From positions 45,122,557-45,186,556 of the forward strand of contig NC_134400.1 of NCBI RefSeq assembly GCF_050003625.1: 64,000 nucleotides of DNA, written 5' to 3'. Made by a program: the position numbers and the translations under genes. The notes beneath the pieces are model-generated. The model saw only the letters and a list, made by a program, of their open reading frames with translations. It ran no database searches and was not told the DNA's origin. This DNA is from Haematobia irritans. Lineage: Eukaryota; Arthropoda; Insecta; Diptera; Muscidae. Of this stretch, positions 62,451 through 64,000 are shown piece after piece. Every line of letters begins with the position of its first letter. The stretch's first letter is position 1.

Positions 62451-62768
62451 GTGGACCGATATGGCCTATTTGCAATACCATCCGACCTACATCAATAACA
62501 ACTACTTGTGCCAAGTTTCAAGTCGATAGCTTGTTTCGTTCGGACGGACGGACATGCTCAGATCGACTCAGAATTTCACCACGACCCAGAATATATATAA
62601 TTTATGGAGTCTTAGAGCAATATTTCTATGTGTTACAAACGGAATGACTCAGAATTTCACCACGACCCAGAATATATATAATTTATGGAGTCTTAGAGCA
62701 ATATTTCTATGTGTTACAAACGGAATGACAAAGTTAATATACCCCCATCCTATGGTGGAGGGTATAAG

Positions 62769-63007
62769 AAAATATAAAATTCAGAAAATGCATGAAATCT
62801 TTATTTGAATCGATAGTATGGTCCATATAATTTAATGCTTGAAGATTATTCAATTTTCTAAATAACACATATACCTTCCCACAAAATGTATACTTTTGAA
62901 AAAGTGGCACACATTATTGGAAAAAGTATCACATTTAGTGACACAAAAGTGGCACCGCCCAAAAAAGTGGAAAATTTGTCACTAAAGGTGACTTCGTGTA
63001 AAACTCA
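62769..63007. repeat. mariner-type fragment, second copy
   Basis: 62769-62935 repeats 58633-58799 with two or more substitutions. The remainder ('agtgacacaaaagtggcacc') continues the sequence that SINE C interrupts in the other copy. Confidence 0.6.
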
Positions 63008-63206
63008 CACTGAAAAAATCCAAATGCGAAATTCCAAAGATTTTGTCTTTACACTAATGATTTCGGTATTGATTCCGAGCCAAAGAAGCGGAGAATTGTT
63101 GTAAGGGTATTCTCTTTTAAATTTGACTTTAGCGTACTTTATACTAGGAAACAAATGCGAATTTTCTTCTGCTCTTTAAAAACTTGTTAACCACAACTTA
63201 TATTTA
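63008..63206. mobile_element. M4 MITE fragment
   Basis: CACTGAAAAAATCC end plus 'ggtattgattccgagccaaa', cut by the M6 copy that begins at 63207. Confidence 0.65.
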
Positions 63207-64000
63207 CACTCAAAGAAAAAAACGTTTGGAAAACGTGTACCGAAAACGTTTTTCTGTTGTTAGAGTTTTTTGAATTGCTTCGAAAATTTTCAACTTTTAT
63301 CACCAAAAAAATTCGTTTGTTACAAAATTTTTATTTTTTCAATAAAAAAAGTTATTTTTGAAACAACAACACAGTCCATTTCGTTTATATCAAACACTGT
63401 TCTTTTCTGACTTAAGGTCTTTAATAAGACACATTTTTTAGTTCAAATGTACTATACTACAATGTAATGTTGAACATTTTTTTCAGAATCTTCCGCACAT
63501 ATCTGCAATATATGTAAAAAAAAAAACTAAAAAAAACGTTGGTCGAAGCAGGGATCGAACCCACGACCCTTGGCATGCAAGTCGGACGTAGCAACCACTG
63601 CTCCACGGTGCCAAACTAAATATTTGTTTCTGTTAAATAAACTTTGTTTATTCGGTACGTGGGCGCCGCAAGCTATGCTATATAAATATAACTTATATGG
63701 ATATTTATCTATTGATGACCATAACAGGTACATAGCTCAGTGGTTAGTGTGTTGGCTTACAAAGTGCATGGTCCGCGGTTCGATTCTCCGTCCAGGCGAA
63801 AGGTAAAAAAATTTTAAAAATTTATAAAATCGTATAATTTCTTCTACATTCTTGGTATTACAGGAAAAGGTGTTAAGAACTAAAAAACCTCGTGGATGTG
63901 AGGGAAAATGCAATTAGCAAGAAAACAATGTTTTTTTTTTTTTGAGTTTGTCTTTATGAAATTGTTTTTACATCCTGGAAAAGAATAAACGTTTATCACA
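63207..64000. mobile_element. M6 element, copy 2, cut by window end
   Basis: Starts CACTCAAAGAAAAAAACG after TA and parallels 22863-23757 closely. It contains a minus-strand tRNA-like unit at 63541-63616 (A-runs at 63516-63526 and 63529-63536, i.e. T-runs downstream on the minus strand) and a plus-strand unit at 63725-63798 ('tagctcagtggttag', 'cggttcgattctcc'). Better A-box agreement than copy 1. Confidence 0.8.

Larger units (their letters stand above)
59799..62768 (+). mobile_element. Rep-A element, complete, with nested M7 and LINE fragment
   Basis: The 5' tip 'acaagtata' lies at 59800-59808. M7 (59809-60768) is inserted there at a TA. The element resumes 'tatacggccgtaagttcggc' with the hairpin, 'accctccaccatgg', the leader, a 29-bp array (61000-61258), 153-bp units (61262-62450) and the 3' end (to 62768). 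A 75-bp segment near the 3' end is duplicated (62579-62646 and 62647-62714). A truncated LINE lies at 61660-61732. The 293-codon ORF (61766-62647) consists of 51-residue repeats. Confidence 0.85.

Noticed and set aside
61766..62647. 293-codon ORF on the plus strand (also 48554-49285 minus, 38708-39181 minus, 4420-4818 plus)
   Set aside because: Composed of 51-residue repeats of the Rep-A 153-bp unit. There is no domain and no start context, and similar ORFs exist on the opposite strand. Reported as a question, not as a gene.
58633..62935. Large direct duplication suggested by 58633-58799 matching 62769-62935
   Set aside because: Only 167 bp match and the outer sequences differ; two copies of one mariner-type repeat explain it.

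Overview
The window is AT-rich, repeat-packed nuclear DNA from an insect, most likely a calyptrate (muscid-type) fly. That assignment rests on LOA-like LINE proteins, mariner relicts, tRNA-headed SINEs and dispersed 'tatatgggggctatat' repeats of a kind I associate with muscid genomes. It is inference, not a database result. I see no bacterial genes, rRNA or CRISPR. Family names used here (Rep-A/B/C, M1 to M11) are mine and apply only to this window.

Layout. 1-2570: mariner N-terminal relict, a Rep-A end, and a cluster of fold-back MITEs. 2571-12060: a Rep-A copy with three TA-flanked elements nested in it, then a direct tandem duplication of about 3.53 kb. 12061-16533: a small low-repeat stretch, a hAT-MITE-derived array of 29-bp units, M1 and Rep-C. 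16534-21479: one full-length LOA-like non-LTR retrotransposon with a 16-bp target-site duplication (TSD) and an open ORF2. 21480-27740: MITEs, a TA-flanked element carrying two head-to-head tRNA-like units, 29-bp arrays and a tRNA-headed SINE. 27739-32867: an alternating inverted-repeat complex built around two (TA)n tracts. 32868-43673: stacked MITEs, Rep-A copies, and a mariner-type element holding a hAT element that holds a third. 43760-47456: a large 29-bp array. 47458-52080: transposase relicts, Rep-A and Rep-C. 52205-52286: the only exon-like host sequence I can argue for, an ABCG-transporter-like first coding exon with a GTAAGT donor. If it is real, the rest of the window (at least 11.7 kb) is its intron. 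52569-64000: a DD34D mariner, a DD41D (rosa-like) mariner, Rep-A copies, a SINE with a perfect 15-bp TSD, a hAT MITE with a perfect 8-bp TSD, and a second tRNA-like-pair element cut by the window end.

How the parts relate. The SINEs end in the same roughly 75-bp 3' tail and (CCTAA)n run as the LINE, so the LINE, or a close relative, is the likely source of their retrotransposition machinery. All five tailed insertions sit where the target begins CTA, in register with the tail. Most MITE families use a TA target and begin CAC or similar followed by an A-run, which suggests mobilisation by Tc1/mariner-type transposases. Every transposase visible here is broken. The LINE has an intact-looking endonuclease and reverse transcriptase, but its ORF1 carries an in-frame TAG and its RNase H lacks a visible first catalytic aspartate motif.
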